From DSVZ01 sp964568145 (GTDB taxonomy: Bacteria; Verrucomicrobiota; Verrucomicrobiia; Limisphaerales; J093), in the NCBI GenBank assembly GCA_964568145.1, contig CAZMOZ010000006.1, positions 143,897 to 207,896 on the forward strand: a stretch of 64,000 nucleotides of DNA, given 5' to 3'. Positions 23,348 through 31,825 of the stretch are shown here, piece after piece. Position 1 is the first letter of the stretch. Each line of letters begins with the position of its first letter. Position numbers and translations under genes: made by a program. Below the pieces are notes generated by a model. It was not told the DNA's origin. It worked only from the letters and a program-made list of their open reading frames with translations, and did not search any database.

Positions 23348-24907
23348 ACGGCGGCGGGCGCGGCGCTGGTCCACGCCGAGCCGGATCAAAATGACAACAG
23401 TGGCGAGGACCGCTAGCGGGCCAAGCCAGCGGTCCCAGGGCACCGCGGGTACGAAGTTCAGCGCCTGTTTCAGGGTGCCATAAACGACCTCCCCCTGCCC
23501 GGGAAAGGGGAGTTGCTCCCCCACGTAGCCGTTGCGATCCACCAGTTGCGAAATCCCCGAACTCGCGACGCGAAAGATCGGCACCCTGTATTCGACCGCG
23601 CGAATCGGCGTCATTCGCGCGTTGAGGCGATGCTCGTGCGCGCCCCAGGGGATCGCATCCATCGCCGGTACCAGCAGCACGCGGGCCCCCTGGCGGATCA
23701 GGCGGTCCACGACGCGTGCGTAGCTCAGGTCGTAGCAGATAGCGATACCGATTTTGCCCCAGGGCGAGTCCCAGACACGCTGGGCGGGCGCGGGCACACC
23801 GTCGTTGAAGAACTGGATGGGCACCGACTTGGCCTGCTTGAAAACGACCTCGCCGTTGGTGCTGACGACGAACGCGGTGTTGTAGAACTTGCCGCCCTCA
23901 ATCGGTTCCTTACCGCCGGCGACCAGCCAGCGTTGCTTCTCGCGGCACCAGGCACGGATTTCGTCCGGTATCGGGCCGCCGAAGCTGTATTCGCTTAGCA
24001 GGTACAATGTGGGCTTCCTCCACTCTTCCTTTGGCTCGGCTGCATGCGCGTGGTTAAGTGCGTCAAGAACTTCTTGCAGCTTGGGAAATTCTAACTGGAC
24101 GCCTGCTACCACTGGCATGACAAGGGTGTGACCCGAGCCAGATAAGCGTGCCGCCGACCACCACAGGATCCACCAGAGTGCTCCTACAATCGTAATAGCT
24201 GCCACGTTGGTCGTCGCACGCCCAAAAGGATGCCGGTTCCAGTGCCGATCCTCCACAATGCAGACCAAGGCGACGGCTACGAACATGAGCCAGGCGCCCA
24301 CTCCGTACAACCCAAGCCAAGGCAAAAAGCACGAATTAAACTCCATCGCCGGGATACTCCCCGCCGTGAGCCACGGAAACCGCAGATAGTACAGCTCGCT
24401 CCGGAAAAACTCGATCCCCAGCCCAAGCACCGGCGCCAGCGCCACCGCCCAGCGCGCGCCCCAGTAGCGGTCCACGCCGTGCAGCAACAGCACGAACAGC
24501 GCGAGCCAGAACGCCAGCAACAGCACGAACAGCGCGAGCCAGAACGCCAGCACCAGCCACAGCGCGACCGCCGCCGGTCCGAAGACGGTCCAGAAGAAAT
24601 GCAGTTGCGGTCCGTAGATGCCCAGGCCGATGGCCAGGCCGGTGTAGAACGCCCCGCGCCCGCACGAGGTCCGCCGCAGCGCGAACAGGCAGCCCAGCCA
24701 TACCAGCACCAGCCACGACAGCGGCGCGTACAGGAACCCCAAGTGAAACGCCGCCACCGCCAGCACCGCCAGCACCGCGACCCACCTTGGCTTCAACGGG
24801 GCCAGTTTCGCCGGGCAGGCTTGGCGGGTCGCTTCACCGGCGATGCCGGACTCGGTCGAGTCAGGCGGTGTAGGTTCAGGGTTCATGGTTTGTGGTCCGT
24901 GGTTCAA
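23330..24907 (-). CDS. lnt: Apolipoprotein N-acyltransferase
   Basis: About 525 residues. The N-terminal half has roughly six hydrophobic helices; the C-terminal half is a carbon-nitrogen hydrolase domain with the catalytic triad in order: Glu in LLSEYSFGGP (near residue 308), Lys in VFKQAKSVPIQFFND (near 357), Cys in GIAICYDLSYARV (near 390). It N-acylates the diacylglyceryl cysteine of lipoproteins, leaving a lysophospholipid. Two ATGs, at 24907 and 24886, are equally plausible; both are provided by a heptanucleotide array, as is the stop codon. A 33-bp tandem duplication repeats LAFWLALFVLL within a membrane helix. The gene sits between lplT and aas. Confidence 0.85.
   Translation of the reverse strand: MNHGPQTMNPEPTPPDSTESGIAGEATRQACPAKLAPLKPRWVAVLAVLAVAAFHLGFLYAPLSWLVLVWLGCLFALRRTSCGRGAFYTGLAIGLGIYGPQLHFFWTVFGPAAVALWLVLAFWLALFVLLLAFWLALFVLLLHGVDRYWGARWAVALAPVLGLGIEFFRSELYYLRFPWLTAGSIPAMEFNSCFLPWLGLYGVGAWLMFVAVALVCIVEDRHWNRHPFGRATTNVAAITIVGALWWILWWSAARLSGSGHTLVMPVVAGVQLEFPKLQEVLDALNHAHAAEPKEEWRKPTLYLLSEYSFGGPIPDEIRAWCREKQRWLVAGGKEPIEGGKFYNTAFVVSTNGEVVFKQAKSVPIQFFNDGVPAPAQRVWDSPWGKIGIAICYDLSYARVVDRLIRQGARVLLVPAMDAIPWGAHEHRLNARMTPIRAVEYRVPIFRVASSGISQLVDRNGYVGEQLPFPGQGEVVYGTLKQALNFVPAVPWDRWLGPLAVLATVVILIRLGVDQRRARRRPTPSS
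24486..24551. repeat. 33-bp tandem duplication within lnt
   Basis: Positions 24486-24518 and 24519-24551 are the same 33-bp unit, duplicating the peptide LAFWLALFVLL. It lengthens a hydrophobic segment near residues 120-142 by 11 residues. The two units look identical, so the event is recent. Confidence 0.85.
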
Positions 24908-24999
24908 AGCACGGACAATTGGGGAGTGTGGACAGTGGCTTGGGATTTCAGATTTCGAATCGCAGATTTCGGACTTCGGACTTCGGACTTTGGATTTCG
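24874..24999. repeat. Heptanucleotide array forming the lplT-lnt junction
   Basis: Eighteen consecutive 7-bp units (126 bp) in a single phase. Five units are of the gttcatg/gtccgtg type, then mixed units such as ggacagt, then eight units of the gatttcg/gacttcg type. The gttcatg-type units, read on the minus strand, provide both candidate lnt start codons and its first residues (MNHGPQTMNPEP). The array ends 17 bp from the stop codon of lplT. Confidence 0.8.
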
Positions 25000-25016
25000 C
25001 CTTCAGGGTGCCTCGT

Positions 25017-26312
25017 TCACGGCGCGCCGGGCAGAGATGCCGCCGCCGGCGCCGGTTCCGCGATCGGTGTCGGCCGGGCGAACTTCAGCGCCAACGCCAG
25101 CAGCCCCAGCGTCCCGGCCAACGCGACGAAGAGCACCTTCGGCCCGGCACCCGCCGCGGTCAGCACGCCCACGAAGCCCGCGCCGACCAGCATCGCGCAG
25201 TAATCCACGAAGTTCTGGATGGCGATGGTCTTGCCGAGGTGGGCCGGATTGGCCTCGGACTGCAAGGCGGCGTTCAGCGGCACCAGCAGCAGGCCGGCGA
25301 ACAACCCGGCCGCCAGCAGCACGCCCACCACCACCGCCAGCCCCGGCGTGCCGCCCAGCAGCCCCAGGCCCAGCACCGCCGAGGCCATCGCCAACCCGTA
25401 GCGTCGCGCCCAGTTCAGGTCGCCCACGCGGTGCAGTTTGCCCGCCAGCACGCTGCCGGCCACGATGCCCAGCGCCAGGCCCACCTTCAGCAGGGTGAGG
25501 TTGGTGTTGGTGATTTTGTCCAGCGCCACGCCCGCCTCCTCGAACACCACCAGCCCCCAAGCCTGCAGGTTGTTGCGCAACGCCGCGCCGGCAAACCAGA
25601 ACACCCCGCACCCGAGCAGAATCCGCCCCATCCGCGCGTGCCGCAGCAGGGTCCAGAGGTCCACCCCGAAGTCCTTCATGCTGGTGCGAAACCGGGCGGC
25701 GGCGTTGTGCGGGGTGCGGCGCATCAGCCCGTTGAACAGCAGCGCCAGGCTGTACCAGGCGGCCGAAGCCAGGTAACACGGCACCAGCGAGCGGAACCGG
25801 TCGTACAGCAGCGACCCTGCGCCGAGCCCGGAGAGGATCGCCACCAGCGTGAGCATCTCGACCGTGCCGTTGGCCTTCACCAGGCGCTCGCGGGCGACGA
25901 TCTCCGGCAGGATGCCGTACTTGGCCGGCGAGTACACGCACGCGCCGATGCCCACGATGGTGTAGCCCGCCACCTGCCAGGGCAGGTTGGCCGCGGCGTC
26001 CGCGGGATGCAGCAGGATGCCGGCGAGGCCGAGCGCCGTGCCCAGGAGCTTGAGCAGGTTGCCGCCGGCCAGCCAGGCGGTCTTGGGGAAACGGTCGTTC
26101 AGGAACCCCGCCAGGGGCGCCAGCAGAATGAACGGCAGGAAGAACACCGCGCTGAACAACGCGTTCTGCGCGTTGACCTGCTGCTCGGTGATCTGGCCGG
26201 AACTCTGGGCGAAGGTGAGCGGGCCGAGGATGGCCGCCAGCAGGAAGTTGTCCCCAAAAGCGCCGAGGAACTGGCCGGCCAGCAGCAGGGGGTAATTGCG
26301 GGGGGCGATCAT
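25017..26312 (-). CDS. lplT: MFS transporter, lysophospholipid transporter LplT-like
   Basis: A 431-residue major-facilitator protein with about 11 to 12 hydrophobic helices. The opening, YPLLLAGQFLGAFGDNFLLA, and the loop GFLNDRFPKTAWLAGGNLLK are typical of the LplT family, which flips lysophospholipids from the outer to the inner leaflet of the cytoplasmic membrane. In proteobacteria LplT is encoded with, or fused to, Aas. Here lplT, lnt and aas are consecutive. Its ATG overlaps the stop of the MarR-family gene (ATGA), so translation is coupled. Assignment to LplT rather than a generic MFS carrier rests on both motif and context. Confidence 0.8.
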   Translation of the reverse strand: MIAPRNYPLLLAGQFLGAFGDNFLLAAILGPLTFAQSSGQITEQQVNAQNALFSAVFFLPFILLAPLAGFLNDRFPKTAWLAGGNLLKLLGTALGLAGILLHPADAAANLPWQVAGYTIVGIGACVYSPAKYGILPEIVARERLVKANGTVEMLTLVAILSGLGAGSLLYDRFRSLVPCYLASAAWYSLALLFNGLMRRTPHNAAARFRTSMKDFGVDLWTLLRHARMGRILLGCGVFWFAGAALRNNLQAWGLVVFEEAGVALDKITNTNLTLLKVGLALGIVAGSVLAGKLHRVGDLNWARRYGLAMASAVLGLGLLGGTPGLAVVVGVLLAAGLFAGLLLVPLNAALQSEANPAHLGKTIAIQNFVDYCAMLVGAGFVGVLTAAGAGPKVLFVALAGTLGLLALALKFARPTPIAEPAPAAASLPGAP

Positions 26313-26779
26313 GCGGGGCGGGTGTCGAGGGTGGCGGCCAGTTGTTGGGCGTGGGTGGCCAGGGTTTCAAAGGTGCGGGCCAGTTCGCGTGCCCGCGGCG
26401 CGGAGACTCGCCCCCAGACGCGAGTGGCGGCGGCGCGGTAGTGCGGGTGAATCTCCCTCCAGAGCCGGCGGCCGGCGGGGGTCAGACACACCCGCCAGGC
26501 GCGGCGGTCCCGCGCGGCCTCGCGGCGCTCGAGCAGGCCGCGGCGCTCGAGGCGGTCCACCAGGCCGGTGACGTTTGAGCGGTGCATGATGAGCGCGCGG
26601 CCCAGTTCGGTCTGGGTGAGGCCGTCCGGGCGGTCGCCCAGCAGGTTGAGGACGTTGAACTGGCTGGGGCTGAGGTCCCAGCGGGCGAAGAGCGCGTGGC
26701 TGGCGTTCCAGATCGTGTCCGCCGCGCGCAGCAGGGCCAGCAGCGCGGCGTAACGGGGGTCGGTTTCGTCTAGCGGCAT
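26309..26779 (-). CDS. MarR-family transcriptional regulator
   Basis: A 156-residue product starting at the ATG at 26779. It has the MarR winged-helix layout: a dimerisation helix (RAADTIWNASHALFARWDLS), SPSQFNVLNLLGDRPDGLTQ, TELGRALIMHRSNVTGLVDR-LERRG, RDRRAWRVCLTPAGRR, and C-terminal helices. It is the first gene of the marR-lplT-lnt-aas operon and overlaps lplT by 4 bp. A perfect inverted repeat with a promoter-like -35 box lies immediately upstream (26800-26819), so it probably represses itself and the lipid genes until a ligand, perhaps a fatty acid or lysophospholipid, binds. The ligand is a guess. Confidence 0.87.
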   Translation of the reverse strand: MPLDETDPRYAALLALLRAADTIWNASHALFARWDLSPSQFNVLNLLGDRPDGLTQTELGRALIMHRSNVTGLVDRLERRGLLERREAARDRRAWRVCLTPAGRRLWREIHPHYRAAATRVWGRVSAPRARELARTFETLATHAQQLAATLDTRPA

Positions 26780-26786
26780 GGCGGGT

Positions 26787-26819
26787 TGTATGGAACAGGA
26801 TTGTTGAGTTGTCAACAAT
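26787..26819 (-). promoter_or_regulatory. Promoter and palindromic operator of the marR-lplT-lnt-aas operon
   Basis: On the minus strand a consensus -35 TTGACA (26810-26815) is followed after exactly 17 bp by a weak -10, CATACA (26787-26792). The perfect palindrome ATTGTTGAgttgTCAACAAT (26800-26819) covers the -35 box, the usual arrangement for repression by a MarR dimer. If this -10 is right, transcription starts at about the ATG itself (26779), giving a leaderless message. Confidence 0.6.
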
Positions 26820-27030
26820 TCGATCCGGCCTGGCTTGAGCCCCGTGGCGCATTTCACTTTTCGAGATGGGCAGGGTATTCCCGCGGCCCTTTTCCGGTTC
26901 GCCCCGAAAGTGAAAGGTGCCGCCGGCCCCGGCTTCGGGCAGCGTTTCCGCCCCCAAGGGATGAAGACACGTCAGCTCAGGGCCGGGGCTGATTCACCGG
27001 CACCCGGACGGGTGCGGTTGCGCCGGCGCC

Positions 27031-28572
<1,542 letters not shown>

Positions 28573-28754
28573 GGCGTCAGGAAGTCAGGCGTGACGAAGC
28601 TCCGGCGCGTGGCGTCGCCGGCTTGGCCGGAAAGACCCGGTTGGACTGGGCAGCGAATCCGCCGCGGTGGGGTGGCTGTCGCTCCGCCCGTCGGACGGGC
28701 AGACTTCGCTTCGCCTCGCAAGCCATCGGGGTTCGCAAGCCCGGCGCGTTGTTC
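28573..28754. other. Upstream region of guaA, no gene seen
   Basis: About 180 bp before the guaA start. It contains the leader region and no recognisable riboswitch or operator. The reading frames crossing it are unconvincing. Confidence 0.4.
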
Positions 28755-28785
28755 CATAAAGAAACAAGGGCTCCCCGGGGAGCCC
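28755..28785 (-). terminator. Intrinsic terminator-like hairpin upstream of guaA
   Basis: The perfect palindrome GGGCTCCCCGGGGAGCCC at 28768-28785 (7-bp stem, CCGG loop) is followed on the minus strand by TTGTTTCTTTA, a good U-tract. The nearest minus-strand gene upstream ends at 29356, some 570 bp away, so the terminator may serve a small unrecognised transcript from 28790-29000 or insulate guaA. Confidence 0.6.
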
Positions 28786-28967
28786 AAAGACATTCGATTC
28801 AACCACCACTTTCGATGCAGCGCGGACAAGCAAACATCGGGCGGAAGGCGCGTCAACCGCATTTTGCCGGCTGGCGCGAAAGGGGCGCGCTTTACTGTTT
28901 GTGGGAGTTTCTTCCGGCCCTGGCAACCAACGGCCAGCCGCTTTCGAAGTCCTTCGTTTGCTCCTTC

Positions 28968-29102
28968 CCCCTCACCCCGGCCCTCTCCCTCAAGGAGAGG
29001 GAGGCCATTCAAGCGCCTGCGTCAGTGCGGACGCTCCCGCATCGGTGCCGCGCGCGGGGCGCGTTGTTCCCTCACCCGCCGGGAGAGGGTTGGGGTGAGG
29101 GG
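28968..29102. repeat. Dispersed CCCTCACCCCGGCCCTCTCCC-type inverted element
   Basis: The left arm at 28968-28989 (CCCCTCACCCC-GGCCCTCTCCC) pairs with the right arm at 29081-29102 (GGGAGAGGG-TTGGGGTGAGGGG) over about 20 bp with a 2-nt mismatch. Each side also has its own local hairpin (CCTCTCC...GGAGAGG; CCCTCACC...GGTGAGGG). This matches the intergenic repeat that translates as 'TPALSPRER' in many bacterial genomes. Apart from this element, 28786-29298 has no convincing gene. Confidence 0.65.
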
Positions 29103-29298
29103 AACGGGAACGGCGGCGGCCGGCGAATCAAGGCTGGTCTGGACAGTTCCCGGCCGCCCCGGCCAGGCGCTCGCGAAGGCCCTGCTGAAATACGCCGTGC
29201 AAAGGGTTGCGGTACGTCACCTATCAGTCAGGGCGCGATCAAGGCGGCCGAGCTTTCAGGGTGAAGCGGGTCGGGCGCCGCTACCATCCCTGCAAGCT

Positions 29299-29328
29299 GC
29301 TCGACCACACTCGGTGGTGTGGTCGAGC
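29299..29328. terminator. Strong hairpin after the MMPL gene
   Basis: GCTCGACCACAC (29299-29310) and GTGTGGTCGAGC (29317-29328) form a perfect 12-bp stem with a 6-nt loop, 28 bp past the stop of the minus-strand MMPL gene. No T-run follows, so it may be an attenuator, transcript-stabilising stem or part of a repeat rather than a classical terminator. Confidence 0.5.
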
Positions 29329-29355
29329 CTGAAGCTTTCCCAGCCCGACTGACGA

Positions 29356-31617
29356 TCAACGGGTTCCAGCCAGCCACGCCGGCAGGAGCACCAACACCGC
29401 GATTTGCGCCGCCACAAACGCGCCCGCCAGCAGCAGCCCGAAATGCACGACCGGCGGAAACGAGGACAGCAGGAACAGGGCGAACACCGCCACCAGGATC
29501 ACCGTGGTCCAAAAGATGGGCGGGCCTTTGACGCGCAAGGTGTCGCGCACCGCGTCCACCGGCGAGAACCCGCGCCGCCGGGCATCCCGCCAGTGCGTGA
29601 GAAAATGCACGGTGTCATCCTCGGCCACGCCCAGCGCGATGGCGCCCACCATGACGGTGATCGAGTTCAGCGGCACGCCGGCGAATCCGGCGCCTGCCAG
29701 CGCCAGCGCCACCGGCACCAGATTCGTGACGAGCGCCAGCACGGCCAAACGCGTCGAACGCCACAGCGCGCCGAGCGTCAGCGCGATCATTCCCGCCGCC
29801 ATACCGGCGCTGCCCACCTGGCTGCGCAGCAGGCGGCGGTCGGCTTCGAGGATGTCGTGCAGGCCCCTCGCCGCCGACACCGTCACGCCGGGCGGGCGGG
29901 TCCGTTCCGCCTCGGCCACGATGGCGCGCACCAGTTCCAAGTAGTCGCTGGCGGGCAAATGGCGCGTGCGCACCACCAGACTGGCGGTGCGGAACGCCGG
30001 GTCGGCCAGCGCGGTGAGGAACGGCAGTTCGTACGAGCGCAGCGCTGCGGTGAACAGGGTGAGCAACAGCGAATTTTCCGGCAGCCGCAAGGCGTCGGCA
30101 CGGCCGCCCTCCCAGACTTGGTTCACCATCGCCAGCAGTTGTGCGTACGAATAGACGCCGGTCGGCTCGGGGCGCGATACCGCGAAGCGATGCACACGCT
30201 CCAAGTACCGCAAAAACGCCGGCGCGTTCACGCCGTTCGTCGTCCCGGTGTCGAACTCGATCTGGACGACGTTCAAGCCGCCGTACACCGCGTCCAGTTC
30301 CTCGAGGGCCTGTCGTGTGGGGCTCACCGGACTGAGCATCCCGGTCATGCGCACGTCGGTGCGCGTTCGCGCCAGGCCGATCACTGCCACGACCGCCGCC
30401 AGCCCGGCCGCGATGAACACCCCGCGCCGATGACGGGCGAGCCAGTTCACCCACTGGTCCGCCGCGGCGCCCGGGCCCGGCCCCTGGCTGCGCGACCCCT
30501 TTGCCGCCGGGCCGCCGGTCCATTGCAGCAGCACCAGAGCGGGCCCGAAGGTGAAAGCCCACACCACCACCAGGCACGCCGCGCCCAGCCAGCCGAAATC
30601 GCGCATCTGCGGCACGCCCCCGGCGGTAAGCGACAGCAGGCCGATGAGGGTGGTCAGCACCGAGAACAGCGCCGGCTTCTGCACGTCCGCCAGCGCGGCC
30701 CGCAGCGCTGCGGCCGGGTCAGGCTCACGCGCCCGCGCGCGTTGCCACGCGGTCAGCAGGTGCATCAGCAGCGTGAGGTGCAGGCCCGTGACCAGCGGCA
30801 GCAGCATCGCGGAAAAAACGGTCAGTGTCCGGCCCGACCAGTGGATGACGCCGGGCAGCAACGCGAGCACCACGGCCTGGTTGGCCAGCGTGAGGGCCAC
30901 CAGCCGGAACGACCGGAACGCACCCCACAGCACCGCGACCACCACGCCGAAGGCAGCGGGCACGAAGCGCCGCAGATCGCGGACCAGTGTGGCGCGGATT
31001 TCGGCTTCGATCAGCGGCAACGCCAGCACGCGCAGCGACACGCCGGCCGCGCGAAACGGCGCCAGCGCGGCCTCGAGCCGTTCGCGAAACGCCGCCTGTT
31101 CCGCCGGCGACTCCGGCCGCCCCGCGAAGGTGGCCGTCAGCACGGTGTGCCGGCCGTCCGCGGCCACCATGATGTTGCGCACCAGCGGATGGCCCAGGCA
31201 GAACTCGCGAAAAGCCGCCAGCTTCGCCGCGTCCGGCGGGGGTTCGGGCAGCAGCGGTTCCATTTCGAAGCCCAGGCCGCGCCGCACCGGCTTCACGGCA
31301 TGGGTGAGGCTCTTCACCTCGATCACGCCGGGCAGGCGATCGAGGGCGTCGCTGAGCTGCCAGACCAGCCCCAGGCCCGCGGGCGAGAAGAGATCGGGGT
31401 GCTCCAGGCTGACGACCACGACCTCGTTTTCACCCAGGATTTCCCGGACCTGCGTGTAGGCGGCCAGGTTGCGCTGGTCGCCTTGAAGCAAGGCCGTGAC
31501 CTCCGCGCTCACCGCGAACCGCGCTAGCGGCCAGAGCAACGGCAGGCACAGTGCGGCGGCCACCAGCAGCGACGCGCGCGGAAAGCGCAGAAACGGGTTC
31601 CACTCGCGGCGGGTCAC
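29356..31617 (-). CDS. MMPL/RND-superfamily membrane transporter
   Basis: About 753 residues from the GTG at 31617 (VTRREWNPFLRFP), directly before the first membrane helix; the frame upstream reads through a repeat element. It has the RND/MMPL duplicated layout: helix, large periplasmic loop (about residues 40-200), six helices, helix, second loop, six helices. Typical segments are GVVVAVLWGAFRSFRLVALT, FGWLGAACLVVVWAFTFGPA and the second half SITVMVGAIALGVAEDDTVH-FLTHW. The GxxxDD-like motif fits proton-driven transport. The family exports lipids, hopanoids or pigments; the substrate is not apparent. It lies after YfhO, separated by a 208-bp gap holding a 77-bp repeat. Confidence 0.82.
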   Translation of the reverse strand: MTRREWNPFLRFPRASLLVAAALCLPLLWPLARFAVSAEVTALLQGDQRNLAAYTQVREILGENEVVVVSLEHPDLFSPAGLGLVWQLSDALDRLPGVIEVKSLTHAVKPVRRGLGFEMEPLLPEPPPDAAKLAAFREFCLGHPLVRNIMVAADGRHTVLTATFAGRPESPAEQAAFRERLEAALAPFRAAGVSLRVLALPLIEAEIRATLVRDLRRFVPAAFGVVVAVLWGAFRSFRLVALTLANQAVVLALLPGVIHWSGRTLTVFSAMLLPLVTGLHLTLLMHLLTAWQRARAREPDPAAALRAALADVQKPALFSVLTTLIGLLSLTAGGVPQMRDFGWLGAACLVVVWAFTFGPALVLLQWTGGPAAKGSRSQGPGPGAAADQWVNWLARHRRGVFIAAGLAAVVAVIGLARTRTDVRMTGMLSPVSPTRQALEELDAVYGGLNVVQIEFDTGTTNGVNAPAFLRYLERVHRFAVSRPEPTGVYSYAQLLAMVNQVWEGGRADALRLPENSLLLTLFTAALRSYELPFLTALADPAFRTASLVVRTRHLPASDYLELVRAIVAEAERTRPPGVTVSAARGLHDILEADRRLLRSQVGSAGMAAGMIALTLGALWRSTRLAVLALVTNLVPVALALAGAGFAGVPLNSITVMVGAIALGVAEDDTVHFLTHWRDARRRGFSPVDAVRDTLRVKGPPIFWTTVILVAVFALFLLSSFPPVVHFGLLLAGAFVAAQIAVLVLLPAWLAGTR

Positions 31618-31705
31618 GAGCCGGCAGGCTAACGGGTCGCGACGCGGCGCGAAGCAAAAAGCTCGGCTTGGCGACCGCGGAAGCTGCGCCCCTTGTTGGT
31701 TCGGA

Positions 31706-31782
31706 AGGCAGGTAGCCGGCGTCTCGTTGAGACGCAGGCTCGTGTCGCCCCTCAGCGAGGGGCGACCCACCTCAATTGCCGG
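31706..31782. repeat. 77-bp two-hairpin repeat, copy A
   Basis: Starts AGGCAGGTAGCCGG and ends AATTGCCGG. Hairpin 1 has arms GCGTCTC/GAGACGC with loop GTT; hairpin 2 has arms CGCCCCTC/GAGGGGCG with loop AGC. A second copy of exactly the same length occurs at 60260-60336, with compensatory changes in hairpin 1. Immediately downstream the phrase GCGACCCACC recurs about every 26 bp (31752, 31785, 31808). Confidence 0.75.
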
Positions 31783-31825
31783 AGGCGACCCACCCAAAGG
31801 TGAGGAGCGACCCACCTCATTCAGT

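Noticed and set aside
24843..26441. Plus-strand Gln/Arg-rich frame opposite lplT
   Set aside because: Antisense of a hydrophobic membrane protein (CTG/GCC codons read as CAG/GGC); it even runs through the heptad array without change, which only shows the array has no stops.
26860..26920. TTTCACTTT ... AAAGTGAAA inverted pair between marR and guaA
   Set aside because: Arms of about 9 bp with a loop near 50 nt and no associated promoter or T-run; may be chance.
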